DNA of 12,290 nt from Phycisphaerae bacterium (GCA_026647385.1 JAPKGY010000024.1:1-12290); one strand, 5' to 3'. Shown: positions 1 to 7,541, counted from the stretch's first letter. Made by a program: numbers and translations. Notes: a model not told the origin generated them from the letters alone.

Positions 1-615
1 CTCGAGCAGCAGCTTCTCGACGTCGCGCGTCGGCGTCCCGTAGGTGACGCCGACCGTGACCCGCGTGCGGACCACGCCGTCCGACAGCGTCCAGTTCACG
101 ACGTTGTTGTCGAGCAGCTTGCTGTTGGGGACGATCAGGTAGACGTTGTCGATGGTCCGGATCCGCGTGCTGCGCGGGCCGATCCGCTCCACGCGCCCGG
201 TGTTGTCGGCGTAGACCACCATGTCGCCGACCTTGATCGGCCGTTCGATCATCAGGATCAGGCCGCTCACGAAGTTGTTCACCACGGCCTGGCTGCCGAA
301 GGCGATGCCGATCGCGATCGCCCCGCCGGCGACCGTGAAGGCGGTGAGCGGGATGTTCACGCTGTCGAGCGCGACCAGGAAGAAGAGCGCGACCAGCGCG
401 TAGAAGGCGAGGCTGCGGATGGCGTCGACGGCTCCTTCGTCGAGGGCGCTGCGCCGGCGCACCAGCGCGGCGAAGCCGCGCGAGAGCAGCCGCGACACCA
501 CGATCCCGAGCCCGAAGAGCAGGATCGCGGTCGTCACCTTGCCGATCGTGATCGGGTTGTCCTCGACGGCCACGAGCTCCTTCGACCAGACCGAGGCGAC
601 CGCCTCGTAGGCCAT
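1..615 (-). CDS. MscS-family mechanosensitive channel, C-terminus cut by window edge
   Basis: The reverse strand reads 205 codons without a stop from an ATG at 613-615 to base 1. Three hydrophobic segments are visible: about residues 22-44, 64-84 and 92-124. The third is the Gly/Ala-rich pore helix (GGAIAIGIGFGSQAVVNNF), followed by ERPIKVGD, RSTRIRTIDN and VPNSKLLDNNVVNW, the diagnostic beta-domain sequence of MscS channels. By family knowledge this is an inner-membrane channel gating under membrane tension to release solutes. A GAGG sits only two bases before the ATG, a poor spacing. The frame stays open upstream to a TAA near 676-678 without another good start. The N-terminal stretch (SKELVAVEDNPITIGK) resembles the linker before the pore in longer MscS proteins, so the gene may be truncated at its 5' side. 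Only three of 205 codons end in A or T, unlike every other gene here. Confidence 0.9.
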   Translation of the reverse strand, partial: MAYEAVASVWSKELVAVEDNPITIGKVTTAILLFGLGIVVSRLLSRGFAALVRRRSALDEGAVDAIRSLAFYALVALFFLVALDSVNIPLTAFTVAGGAIAIGIAFGSQAVVNNFVSGLILMIERPIKVGDMVVYADNTGRVERIGPRSTRIRTIDNVYLIVPNSKLLDNNVVNWTLSDGVVRTRVTVGVTYGTPTRDVEKLLLE

Positions 616-1106
616 ATCCTCAATACCATCCGTTCTGTGCCGTGAGCCCGGTGTCTCCGTGGCAAAATACCCCGGTTAAAGGCCAGGAATAGATTGGTCC
701 AAGGTGGCTATAAACGGTACGATGAATATCAAGTCGCTATTCTCCACCGCGACAAAACCAGAAGGCCCCCTTTTTATTCTTCGGCTTCAAGAATATCCCT
801 TCGTATCACCTCAACCTTGTCTGGGCGATCCGCTTCCAAGGACGGGCCCCTGGGGAATACCATCCCATCCATCACAGGCATTTCCGACTGTCAGCACTCC
901 CGGACGTGCCGAAAACGGGACGCCGCAGCGCCCTGTTTGCGATTCCGTAAGGGTTTTTTCCGGCAGGCTTTGCCTGCGCGACCCGCGAGCGCTACCCTGG
1001 ATTAATCACGATTCTCGGTGCCAAGCCCGGATGTGACCATCGTTGCAAGGGGTGGACGTGCGATCTTCAGGTGTCGGCTGCGCCGCGCGTAGAAGGAGAT
1101 CCGTCG
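616..1106. other. Intergenic region between divergent mscS-type and S8 protease genes
   Basis: No convincing gene is seen. Two overlapping plus-strand frames (694-1036) have no ribosome site and no recognisable protein character. Bases 660-800 are AT-richer than the flanks. Small inverted repeats occur: TTCTT/AAGAA arms at 777-793 and GCAGGC-TTT-GCCTGC at 963-977. A TTGCCT-17-TACCCT pair from about 971 is the best sigma-70-like guess for the protease, but it is weak. The base composition changes sharply near 616-660 (see findings). Confidence 0.5.
1093..1098 (+). promoter_or_regulatory. Ribosome binding site deciding the S8 protease start
   Basis: AAGGAG lies eight bases before the ATG at 1107. 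It favours this start over an in-frame GTG at 1071, which has no such site. Confidence 0.8.
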
Positions 1107-3716
1107 ATGTTTTCATTCCACGTCAACGAGAACCGGTTCGCGAAAACGACACGCGCCTCGCTATGGCTCCGGGACGTTCGGCACCCGGGCGGTTCGCGCG
1201 CAACCTGGCGGTGGATCGCTCCGGCCCTATTGGCTCTGGGGCTCGGCTCGGGTTGTTCGCCGAACAACGGAGAGGAACCATCGGCCGTCAGCTATCGGAT
1301 CGATACGACCCTCACGGCCCCCGGCGTACCGAGCACCATCGAGAGTGCTGGCGAGGAACGGCCGGTCGGGCTGATGATCGGGCCAGACGGCGTGGCTGAG
1401 GGGTTTGTCATCGATGAGGTGCTGGTTCGCGCCGAGACGCAGGCTGAGCTGGACGCCTTTCTGGCCAAGTATAACGGCATCGTCCTGAGAGACGGCACGA
1501 TCTCATCGCTCCCGGATGATCTGCGTGTCAACAGCGTGCCGCAGTCGGAGTGGTACCTGGTTCGGGTGGAGTTGAGCCGGTCGTCGCTCGACGATCTGTC
1601 CGAGAATATGGAGGCGGCGGGGGTCCAGGGGGAGTTGGCGTTCTCGTCCGAGGAGGCGGCCAGGTTGGCGGCCATCGTTGCCCGCGAGGCTGCTCAAGGC
1701 GCGTGGGCCAATCTGCTCATGTACCTCACCAGCAGTCTCGAACACCCGGACTATTCGGGCGGGTACCTCGATGCGGAGTCTTTTCCCTGGATGCACGAAG
1801 ACGCCTACCCGTACACCGATGGAGATCAAGGCCTGTCCGTGGGCGTCACTCGTGCGTGGGACTATCTGGCTTACATGAACATCCCGCCGACCCCGCCGCC
1901 GGGCGGGTCCGTGTCCTGGTCGCCGACGCGTGTGGCGGTCATCGACAGCGGTTTCGCGCTGGACCCCACCACCGGCGTGCCGCTGCTGGGCAACGTCGAC
2001 TACTTCAACTCGTTGAACGCGCCGCTCCAGTGGGATGTGAACGGCGACGACAATCGGGCGGGCGGAGCCAGTGATGTCGGGATCGACGGGGGTGGCACGT
2101 CGGTGTGGCATGGCCAGAAAGCCTTCGGCGTCTGCTGCGCCGCGGAGCGGAACCAGTTCGGGACCGCGGGAGTGGCCGGCCCCGTTGCCCAGCCAATTCT
2201 GATCCGGAACGGGGGCACGCTGTACAGCACCGCCGACGCCATCTACAAGGCTGCAAACATGGGCGCCCACGTGATCAGTATCAGCATGGGCGGGGCATGC
2301 GGTACTTTATGTGCATTGGCCGACATCTTCTGGGATAACCGGATCGGTGATTCGGTGATTGCCGCCACCGACGCCGGCGCAGTCGTGCTGGCCGGCGCGG
2401 GCAACCGCGGGATCGACCTCGCCAACGTCACGTTTCTGCCCTGCGAGCTGTACAAGGTGATCTGCGTCGGCTCGATACGTCTTCAGTCTCTCCTCACCGG
2501 CGAAACGATCACGGACAACAACTTCGGCGACAATGTCGCCATCTCGGCCCCAACGGACATTCTTTCAACGGTCACACCGGACGCCGTGGCCCTCGACGCC
2601 GACAATTACGCCACAGGCCCGCCTATCGAGGATGAACTCGCGCAGTTCGGAGGCACAAGCTGCGCGACGGCATTTGCGTCGGGCGTGGTGGCCCTCATGA
2701 AGGCCGCCGATCCCACGCTGAAATGGGACGAGGTGCTGGACATCCTGCAGACGACCGCCAATCCGAGCACGGATTCGCGGGTGCCACGGGGGTACGTGGA
2801 TGCGTATCGCGCGGTCGCCGCCATCCTGCCGAATCAGCCGCCGACGATTCAGATCACCTCGCCGCCCGACGGGTACGTCGTGGGATGGAGGAATCCGCCC
2901 TCGTTCAAGGTGACGTACAACGATCCGGAGGTCGCACCGGCGGACATCTATCGGTGGGCTGGAGAGGTGGTGCTCACCGCGGAACTCGACGGCGAGTTAT
3001 GCCGGTCCATCTTGCCGCCGTACACCTGCACCACGACGTTGCCGGAGTTGACTCTCGGAACACAGTTCGTCACCGCCACCGCCACCGATCCCTTCGGAGC
3101 GTCGTCCATCTACCAGATCAAGCTGACCGTCGTCAACCGCCCACCGCAGCCGGATATCATCCGCCCGACGACGACCGAAACGCTCTACGCACACATCCCC
3201 GTGCTGTTCAGCGGCTATGTGCCCGACCCGGACGAGACGATCGAGCAGGCGAACATCAGTTGGAGTTCCAGCCTCGACGGTCCGCTCGGGACCGGGTCGC
3301 AATTCACGCAGAAGCTGACGGCCGGCACCCACGCGATCACCCTGACCGCCGTGGATGGCAAGGGGCTCAGCGGCTCCGATCAGGTGACCGTCACCGTCGT
3401 GCCCGGAGCGGGCCTGCCCACGCCGCTGATCACCCTGCCGCTGGACGGGACCCTCGTCGGCCCGGGCCAGATGATTACCCTCCAGGGCTCCGCCACCGAC
3501 CCGGAGGACGGGGAGCTGACCGGCACAAGCCTCACGTGGAGTTCGAGCGTCGATGGACCACTCGGCACGGGTTCGAGCCTCCAGGTCACCCTCAGCGGAC
3601 CGGCGGTCCCGTGCAATCCGGAATCCATCCCGCACACCCTCAGCCTGACGGCCACGGACAGTGACGGCCATGCCGTGACGGTGACGATCACGATCTGGGT
3701 CGGGTTCATCTGCTGA
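1107..3716 (+). CDS. Secreted subtilisin-like (S8) serine protease with Ig-like C-terminal repeats, putative lipoprotein
   Basis: The product has 869 residues. A long basic N-region precedes a hydrophobic stretch (PALLALGLGSGC) ending at Cys50, a loose lipobox that suggests lipid anchoring. Residues about 100-195 resemble a subtilase prodomain (IDEVLVRAETQAELDAFLAKY). The catalytic domain carries Asp280 (VAVIDSGF), His335 (VWHGQKAFGV), oxyanion Asn433 (AGAGNRG) and Ser518 (GGTSCATAFASG), so the triad is complete, although the His motif departs from the usual HGTHVAG. Cysteines are frequent around the active site (VCC, GACGTLC, SCAT). From about residue 578 onward come three Ig/PKD-like beta domains opening with PPTIQITSPPDG, PPQPDIIRP and PTPLITLPLDG. 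The last two share WSSS[LV]DGPLGTGS. The protein ends in Cys. It probably acts outside the cytoplasm on proteins or peptides; the substrate is unknown. Confidence 0.92.
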   Translation: MFSFHVNENRFAKTTRASLWLRDVRHPGGSRATWRWIAPALLALGLGSGCSPNNGEEPSAVSYRIDTTLTAPGVPSTIESAGEERPVGLMIGPDGVAEGFVIDEVLVRAETQAELDAFLAKYNGIVLRDGTISSLPDDLRVNSVPQSEWYLVRVELSRSSLDDLSENMEAAGVQGELAFSSEEAARLAAIVAREAAQGAWANLLMYLTSSLEHPDYSGGYLDAESFPWMHEDAYPYTDGDQGLSVGVTRAWDYLAYMNIPPTPPPGGSVSWSPTRVAVIDSGFALDPTTGVPLLGNVDYFNSLNAPLQWDVNGDDNRAGGASDVGIDGGGTSVWHGQKAFGVCCAAERNQFGTAGVAGPVAQPILIRNGGTLYSTADAIYKAANMGAHVISISMGGACGTLCALADIFWDNRIGDSVIAATDAGAVVLAGAGNRGIDLANVTFLPCELYKVICVGSIRLQSLLTGETITDNNFGDNVAISAPTDILSTVTPDAVALDADNYATGPPIEDELAQFGGTSCATAFASGVVALMKAADPTLKWDEVLDILQTTANPSTDSRVPRGYVDAYRAVAAILPNQPPTIQITSPPDGYVVGWRNPPSFKVTYNDPEVAPADIYRWAGEVVLTAELDGELCRSILPPYTCTTTLPELTLGTQFVTATATDPFGASSIYQIKLTVVNRPPQPDIIRPTTTETLYAHIPVLFSGYVPDPDETIEQANISWSSSLDGPLGTGSQFTQKLTAGTHAITLTAVDGKGLSGSDQVTVTVVPGAGLPTPLITLPLDGTLVGPGQMITLQGSATDPEDGELTGTSLTWSSSVDGPLGTGSSLQVTLSGPAVPCNPESIPHTLSLTATDSDGHAVTVTITIWVGFIC
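3261..3575 (+). repeat. Duplicated Ig-like module within the S8 protease gene
   Basis: The 13-codon segment WSSS[L/V]DGPLGTGS is encoded at 3261-3299 and again at 3537-3575. The protein copies are nearly identical while the DNA differs mostly at third positions. This fits an older domain duplication kept by selection on the protein. Confidence 0.8.
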
Positions 3717-3717
3717 G

Positions 3718-3748
3718 ACCGGGATTTCACGGCCAGACTGCCGGTTTT
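3718..3748 (+). terminator. Weak possible terminator after the S8 protease gene
   Basis: Just after the stop codon, ACCGG (3718-3722) can pair with CCGGT (3741-3745), or CGGC with GCCG inside it. A run of four T follows. The loop is large and the T run short, so the call is weak. Confidence 0.3.
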
Positions 3749-3979
3749 GGGGTTCCGGCGCGGCGGCCGGGGAGGGTTGTTCCCGGCTCGCGCCAGTCCG
3801 CGCTCCACCTTGGCCCAGCCCCCGGGGCGTGCCACGGCCGACAACCCCCCTCGGGAGAGCCGAAACCTCAAAAAAGTGTCGCTCTGCCTCCTTTTTTCTC
3901 TTTCCAACCGAAGCCAGATCCGGTAAGGTAGAGGGGTGGTATTTACCCGATCGCCCAAGTGGTGACGGCGTTCGGGTGG

Positions 3980-3995
3980 TGGCAGGGGTGAAGCA
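3980..3995 (+). promoter_or_regulatory. Possible sigma-54 (-24/-12) promoter for the PEP-CTERM gene
   Basis: TGGCAGGGGTGAAGCA has GG and GC separated by exactly ten bases and a good -24 element, but the -12 side reads AAGC rather than TTGC. The transcript would start near 4006, about 100 bases before the gene. A match this partial could occur by chance in GC-rich DNA. Confidence 0.3.
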
Positions 3996-4108
3996 ACCCT
4001 CCCCGCATCAGTTCACTTCAGTCGGATGGGGACGTCCCGGCTTGTCCGCGCTCGGCCGACGAGCGGGTCTGTCGTGACCGCACGCCCCACCAGGGAAGGA
4101 GGAAAAGA

Positions 4109-4978
4109 ATGAGGAACCTGATGGTCATCTTGGGTGTACTTGCGCTGGTCGTTCCTGCGTTGGCGGCGCCGGTCAGTTTCTTTGACAGCTTCGAGTACAC
4201 CGCCGGGGTCGGCGATCCCGCGTACGCAGCCAAGTGGTCGGTCATCAGCGGGGCCAATCGGTACCCGATCCAGAACCGCGCGTACGACGACGGCGTGATC
4301 ACCAATCCGTGGGCCCTGGACGGGAACATGGTCGCGCACGCGGCGATGCCCAGCCCGACGGGCGGCTACGGGATCTCCCACGCGCTGGGGGCGATCGAAC
4401 CCAGCGACGCGAGCCCGCTGGTCATCGATGTGGACTGGCATCACATCGCGACCACCACGCGGCGCCAAACCAGCTTCTACTTGGAGTTGTCGCAGGGCAA
4501 CGTTCATGCTCCGGGCTACAGCAATACGCCGCTCGCCAACCCGATCCCGGTGATCGCGGTGGCCGCCGGTTTTGGCCTGCCGGATGATAACTACAGGGTT
4601 TTCGACGGGCAGCAATGGTCCAGCCACCCCGCGAGGCTCGTCTCCGGCAAGAAGCAATGGAATTGGAATTTCGTCACGCTCACGTTGAGCGACGCCGGTG
4701 TTCCAGGCGTCGAGGATGGCGTGTGGCTCAACGTCCACATTGAAAACAACGACTCCAATCCCCTGTACCGGGTCGTCGGCGACAAGGACTTCGTCCTGCC
4801 GATGTCGCAGTTCGACGGCGAAACGTTCGACCTGATCTCGTTCCGTTCGCTGGAGGGCGCGACCCAGGAGTCCATCATTGACAGCGTCTCGGTGACCGGC
4901 GGCAACCTGATCCCCGAACCGGCGACGGCGGTCCTGATCGGCCTGGGGTGCGTGGCGCTGCGGCGGCGAAGGGGGTGA
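4109..4978 (+). CDS. Exported PEP-CTERM sorting-domain protein
   Basis: The product has 289 residues. AAGGAGG lies six bases before the ATG. A Sec signal peptide (MRNLMVILGVLALVVPALAA) is followed by a beta-rich body opening FFDSFEYTAG, with ENNDSNPLYRV and SIIDSVSVTGG near the end, the style of jelly-roll surface proteins. The C-terminus is a textbook PEP-CTERM tail: PEPATA, a short hydrophobic helix, then RRRR. By family knowledge this tail is recognised and cut by an exosortase (EpsH type) during delivery to the cell surface or matrix. No exosortase is in the window. The body carries no enzyme motif that I recognise. It sits alone between a long leader and convergent minus-strand DNA. Confidence 0.9.
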   Translation: MRNLMVILGVLALVVPALAAPVSFFDSFEYTAGVGDPAYAAKWSVISGANRYPIQNRAYDDGVITNPWALDGNMVAHAAMPSPTGGYGISHALGAIEPSDASPLVIDVDWHHIATTTRRQTSFYLELSQGNVHAPGYSNTPLANPIPVIAVAAGFGLPDDNYRVFDGQQWSSHPARLVSGKKQWNWNFVTLTLSDAGVPGVEDGVWLNVHIENNDSNPLYRVVGDKDFVLPMSQFDGETFDLISFRSLEGATQESIIDSVSVTGGNLIPEPATAVLIGLGCVALRRRRG

Positions 4979-4986
4979 GGCGCGTT

Positions 4987-5138
4987 ACCCGCCGGGCCGC
5001 TCAGGTCCAGGCCCCAGCTGAGTTTCCGGGGGAGCGCATGACGGCGGCGCCATCCAGCGGCAGTACGACGTTCCAGCCGTCGTAGATGAACCGCAAGGTC
5101 GTCTGCGCCACCCAACCGGCGCCGCTGTCCGCTCCCCA
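4987..5138 (-). pseudogene. Remnant of a YD-repeat/RHS-type protein, frameshifted
   Basis: On the minus strand, directly after the stop of the HAD gene and in the same frame, the DNA reads GWVAQTTLRFIYDGWNVV, then LPLDGAAVMRSP. In the next frame it continues RKLSWGLDLSGPAG. Together these match the junction commonly seen in planctomycete YD/RHS-type proteins (YDGWN...ELDG...WGLDLSG). The two frames join at a C5 run on the minus strand (G5 at 5028-5032); one extra C would restore a single frame. Both ends are missing: the upstream side is the HAD gene and the downstream side runs into the end of the PEP-CTERM gene. No start or ribosome site is present. I read it as a relic rather than a functional gene. 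Confidence 0.65.
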
Positions 5139-5144
5139 GCCGTC

Positions 5145-6134
5145 TCACTCCCGGGCCGGAAAGACGCGTTTCCAATCCGTTTTCATGTCGACGACGGTCC
5201 AGCCGTTTTTCCGGGCGTGTTCGAGGCCTTGATCGAGCCGGCCGACCGGCGACTGGCGGTCGTAGGCAAACTCGCGCTCGGCGTCGGTGTGGTGAACAAA
5301 CAGGCAGAAGCGCTCGCCGTCGCCGCCGGCCGTCCACCGGAGCATGGGCAGGTCGCCGTCGGAGTTGCCGAACGCGGCGATCGGACGCCGGCCGACGATC
5401 CGCTGAATTGCCAAAGGCTTCTCTTCCTGGTCGTTGAGCCACTCGATCTCCAAGCCCCGCACGATCACCGGCCGACCCTCCCGAAGCTCCAGCCGGGTCG
5501 CCGTCGTGCTGCCGATGACCTGCTCCGGAGGGATGCCGTACACCCTCTCGGTCCAAGGCCTCATGAATTCCAGTCCGCCGCCTGAAACGATGTAGGTCTT
5601 GAAACCGTTGGCCCGAAGATAGGCGAGCAGCTCGAGCATCGGCTGATAGACGCACTCGGTGTAAGGCCTCTGGAAACGCGGGTGCTTCGCCGTGGCGAGC
5701 CAGTCGCGGGCGATTCGATCGAACTCGTCAGCCGTCATTCCTCCATGCGTGGCGGCGGTCAACTCGATGAGGCCCCGGACGCCGGATGCCAGGACGCCTT
5801 CAAGATTGCCGGCTACCGCGGACTTGAACGGCTCCCGGTCCTTCCACTCGGGGTGCTGCGGCGCCAGAACCCTGACGCGATCCATGCCGAAGAAAAACTG
5901 CGGATAGGCAGGCTGCTCGCACCAGAGCGTGCCATCGTTGTCGAAGACGGCGATGCGATCGGCCGGCGGCACGAAACGCGCCCCGTCCTTGTCGGTCACC
6001 GCAGCCACGAACTTCATGATGCTCTGTCTGGCGGGCGTATCGTTCCACGACGCCAGCGGGTCGCGGTCCGCCCGGACCGGGCATACAACCAAAACGATCA
6101 GCAGAAACGGCAGTGCGTCGATCCGCTTGGACAT
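5145..6134 (-). CDS. Exported HAD-superfamily phosphatase-like hydrolase
   Basis: The product has 329 residues. AGGAG lies five bases before the ATG. A signal peptide (PFLLIVLVVCPVRA) implies action in the periplasm. All four HAD motifs are visible: motif I VFDNDGTLW with nucleophile Asp65 and Asp67, motif II YIVSGGG with Ser184, motif III Lys239 (EEKP), and motif IV GNSDGDLPML with Asp259 and Asp261. The long insert between motifs I and II, and the GNSDGD form of motif IV, resemble phosphoserine-phosphatase-like members. It most likely hydrolyses a phosphomonoester using Mg2+; the substrate cannot be read from the sequence. It has its own promoter at 6180-6206, so it need not depend on the prepilin gene upstream. 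Confidence 0.88.
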   Translation of the reverse strand: MSKRIDALPFLLIVLVVCPVRADRDPLASWNDTPARQSIMKFVAAVTDKDGARFVPPADRIAVFDNDGTLWCEQPAYPQFFFGMDRVRVLAPQHPEWKDREPFKSAVAGNLEGVLASGVRGLIELTAATHGGMTADEFDRIARDWLATAKHPRFQRPYTECVYQPMLELLAYLRANGFKTYIVSGGGLEFMRPWTERVYGIPPEQVIGSTTATRLELREGRPVIVRGLEIEWLNDQEEKPLAIQRIVGRRPIAAFGNSDGDLPMLRWTAGGDGERFCLFVHHTDAEREFAYDRQSPVGRLDQGLEHARKNGWTVVDMKTDWKRVFPARE

Positions 6135-6179
6135 CGTCTCCTAACCTCCGTGAAACAGCCTGTTACGTCAGCGAGCCGG

Positions 6180-6206
6180 ATTATAGCCGAGCAGGGCGAT
6201 CGTCAA
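6180..6206 (-). promoter_or_regulatory. Sigma-70-type promoter of the HAD hydrolase gene
   Basis: On the minus strand, TTGACG (6201-6206) and a perfect TATAAT (6180-6185) are separated by 15 bases. The spacing is shorter than the ideal 17, but both hexamers are strong for GC-rich DNA. The start site would lie near 6173, about 40 bases before the ATG. Confidence 0.6.
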
Positions 6207-6273
6207 ATGCCCCGGTGCCTGCTTCGGCGGTGTCCCGACTCGGAGAGTAACGGGTTCGGTCTCTGTCTTGCGG

Positions 6274-7293
6274 TCACGGGTTGTCCTGGATCAACGGTTT
6301 GTCCATGCAAGAGTAGACCTTCCTGCCCCACATGTACGTACCGGGATCGAGCGATTCCTCCAGCGTGTGGCGCGAGGAATGACCGTCGGCGAACAGGTAA
6401 TTGCTGCCGGCATTGCCGTGGGTGGCGGGGTTGATATAGGAAATGTGATGGCTGATCGGACCGGCATCCTTGTTGGCGAGGACCGCGTCGATCGCCGCGA
6501 CGGCTTCGGCATAGGTCAGCTTCCAGATCTGGGTGCCGGTCTGGTACCCCTCGCCGTCGAACACGCCGTTCGCCTGATTACTCTTGACCGCGTTCGTCGG
6601 CCGGTGGCTCTTGTATGCGACGCCGCCTCCGACGGAGCTGCCCCAGATGCAATTGGCACTGTTGCTGAACTCGGCGGCCAGAATCGTGTTGTTCGGCGCC
6701 GAGACTTCGTCGGCATTGACGAAGCAGAGATTGCCCGTGCTCTTCAAGGTGGGATCGAGAGCAGCCGCTCGGTCGTGAGCCGCGCTGAACTTCTTGCGCG
6801 GCATCAGGATCTCGTTGGGGACGTAACTGACGCGCGCCGCCTGGCGATCGTCGATCGTGTCGGAGACGTCCTGAGACACCTGGCCCGGCGGGGGATTGGG
6901 AATACGCCACGTGGTGAAATTGCTGGGGGCCCAGCCGCCTGCCGTGTGCGACGGGCACACGTACTGCTTCGCCAGCTTGGGATACTTTCTGGCCGTGACA
7001 TCGGCCTCGTATTCCGTGTGGTCCATGGCGGCGGTCCAGTGATAATACCCGCCGCTGCTCGTGTCACCGTTGATATAGTTGTAGGTGCTCGGATAGTAGT
7101 TCCTGCTGTCGCCCAGGTACATCGCCAGCGACAGGCCGATGTTGTGAAGGTTGCTCAGACAGCTTGCCCCCTTGGCCTGCTCCCGCGCCTTCGACAGCGA
7201 GGGCATGAGAATCGATGCCAGCATGGCAATGATGCCGACCACGACCAGCAGCTCGATTAGTGTAAAACCGGTACGGCGATTGTGCACCTTCAT
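6274..7293 (-). CDS. Type IV prepilin-like / DUF1559-family protein with N-terminal methylation motif
   Basis: The product has 339 residues. The N-terminus MKVHNRRTGFTLIELLVVVG is a class III signal: cleavage after Gly by a prepilin peptidase, Glu at mature position 5, then a hydrophobic helix to about residue 35 (ASILMPSLSKAREQ). Near the C-terminus HGNAGSNYLFADGH resembles the H-x9-DG motif of the large planctomycete pseudopilin-like family, but with ten residues between His and DG. The body has a scatter of Cys residues (CLSN, VCPSH, LCFVN, NCIW). By family knowledge such proteins are processed like type II secretion or type IV pilus minor pilins; individual roles are mostly unknown. An alternative TTG start seven codons upstream is less likely because GAGGAG stands seven bases before this ATG. 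No pilus machinery is nearby and no clear promoter was found. Confidence 0.9.
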   Translation of the reverse strand: MKVHNRRTGFTLIELLVVVGIIAMLASILMPSLSKAREQAKGASCLSNLHNIGLSLAMYLGDSRNYYPSTYNYINGDTSSGGYYHWTAAMDHTEYEADVTARKYPKLAKQYVCPSHTAGGWAPSNFTTWRIPNPPPGQVSQDVSDTIDDRQAARVSYVPNEILMPRKKFSAAHDRAAALDPTLKSTGNLCFVNADEVSAPNNTILAAEFSNSANCIWGSSVGGGVAYKSHRPTNAVKSNQANGVFDGEGYQTGTQIWKLTYAEAVAAIDAVLANKDAGPISHHISYINPATHGNAGSNYLFADGHSSRHTLEESLDPGTYMWGRKVYSCMDKPLIQDNP

Positions 7294-7300
7294 GATCGCT

Positions 7301-7306
7301 CTCCTC
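7301..7306 (-). promoter_or_regulatory. Ribosome binding site deciding the prepilin-like start
   Basis: GAGGAG on the minus strand lies seven bases before the ATG at 7291-7293. It would fall inside the coding region if the upstream in-frame TTG (7312-7314) were used. Confidence 0.7.
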
Positions 7307-7541
7307 TTTTCCAAAACCGCAGCCTTTCGACCGTGTCATAACGGCCCTGGCCGTCCGACCCCCTGCGCAAGAAGACTAACCGCCGTACGTTCCGGCCCGG
7401 TCAGGGGTCTGTTAAACCCGCGCTAAGACGCAAAAAGACCGGAAGGCGGACAGCCGCACGTGCAACCTCTCACAGACGGGCGAATCACCGCGAAGCGGGC
7501 GGCGTGCTTTCTGTCCGGGATGAGACCTGAGGCAACGGTGG

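Larger units (their letters stand above)
3717..4108. other. Intergenic region and leader before the PEP-CTERM gene
   Basis: No gene is seen. Readable frames here are either antisense extensions of the protease gene or lack a ribosome site. It holds a GGTAA/TTACC inverted pair (3922-3926 and 3943-3947), the sigma-54-like box at 3980-3995, and a hairpin with arms CGCTCG (4049-4054) and CGAGCG (4060-4065) in the presumed leader. Confidence 0.5.

Noticed and set aside
963..977. GCAGGC-TTT-GCCTGC hairpin upstream of the S8 gene
   Set aside because: The loop is very short and there is no T run on either strand after the stem. It may be chance in GC-rich DNA.
694..1036. Two overlapping small plus-strand frames upstream of the S8 gene
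   Set aside because: No ribosome site, no domain, no signal peptide; they overlap each other and show no coding-like character.
3380..3958. Minus-strand 192-codon frame over the S8 gene's end and the spacer
   Set aside because: Most of it is antisense to clear Ig-like coding sequence, and its product has no recognisable character.
4591..5655. Minus-strand 354-codon frame spanning the PEP-CTERM end and the HAD gene's end
   Set aside because: It is an Arg-rich shadow of two real genes. Only the short middle part (RKLSWGLDLSG) is meaningful, as one half of the frameshifted YD/RHS remnant.
6648..6664. TTGGCACTGTTGC on the plus strand, resembling a sigma-54 promoter
   Set aside because: GG and GC are only seven bases apart instead of ten, and it lies inside the prepilin-like gene on the wrong strand.
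7421..7460. GC-rich stem followed by five T on the minus strand, downstream of the lipoprotein gene
   Set aside because: The pairing is short (GCGG/CCGC) and separated from the T run by unpaired bases, so it was not called a terminator.
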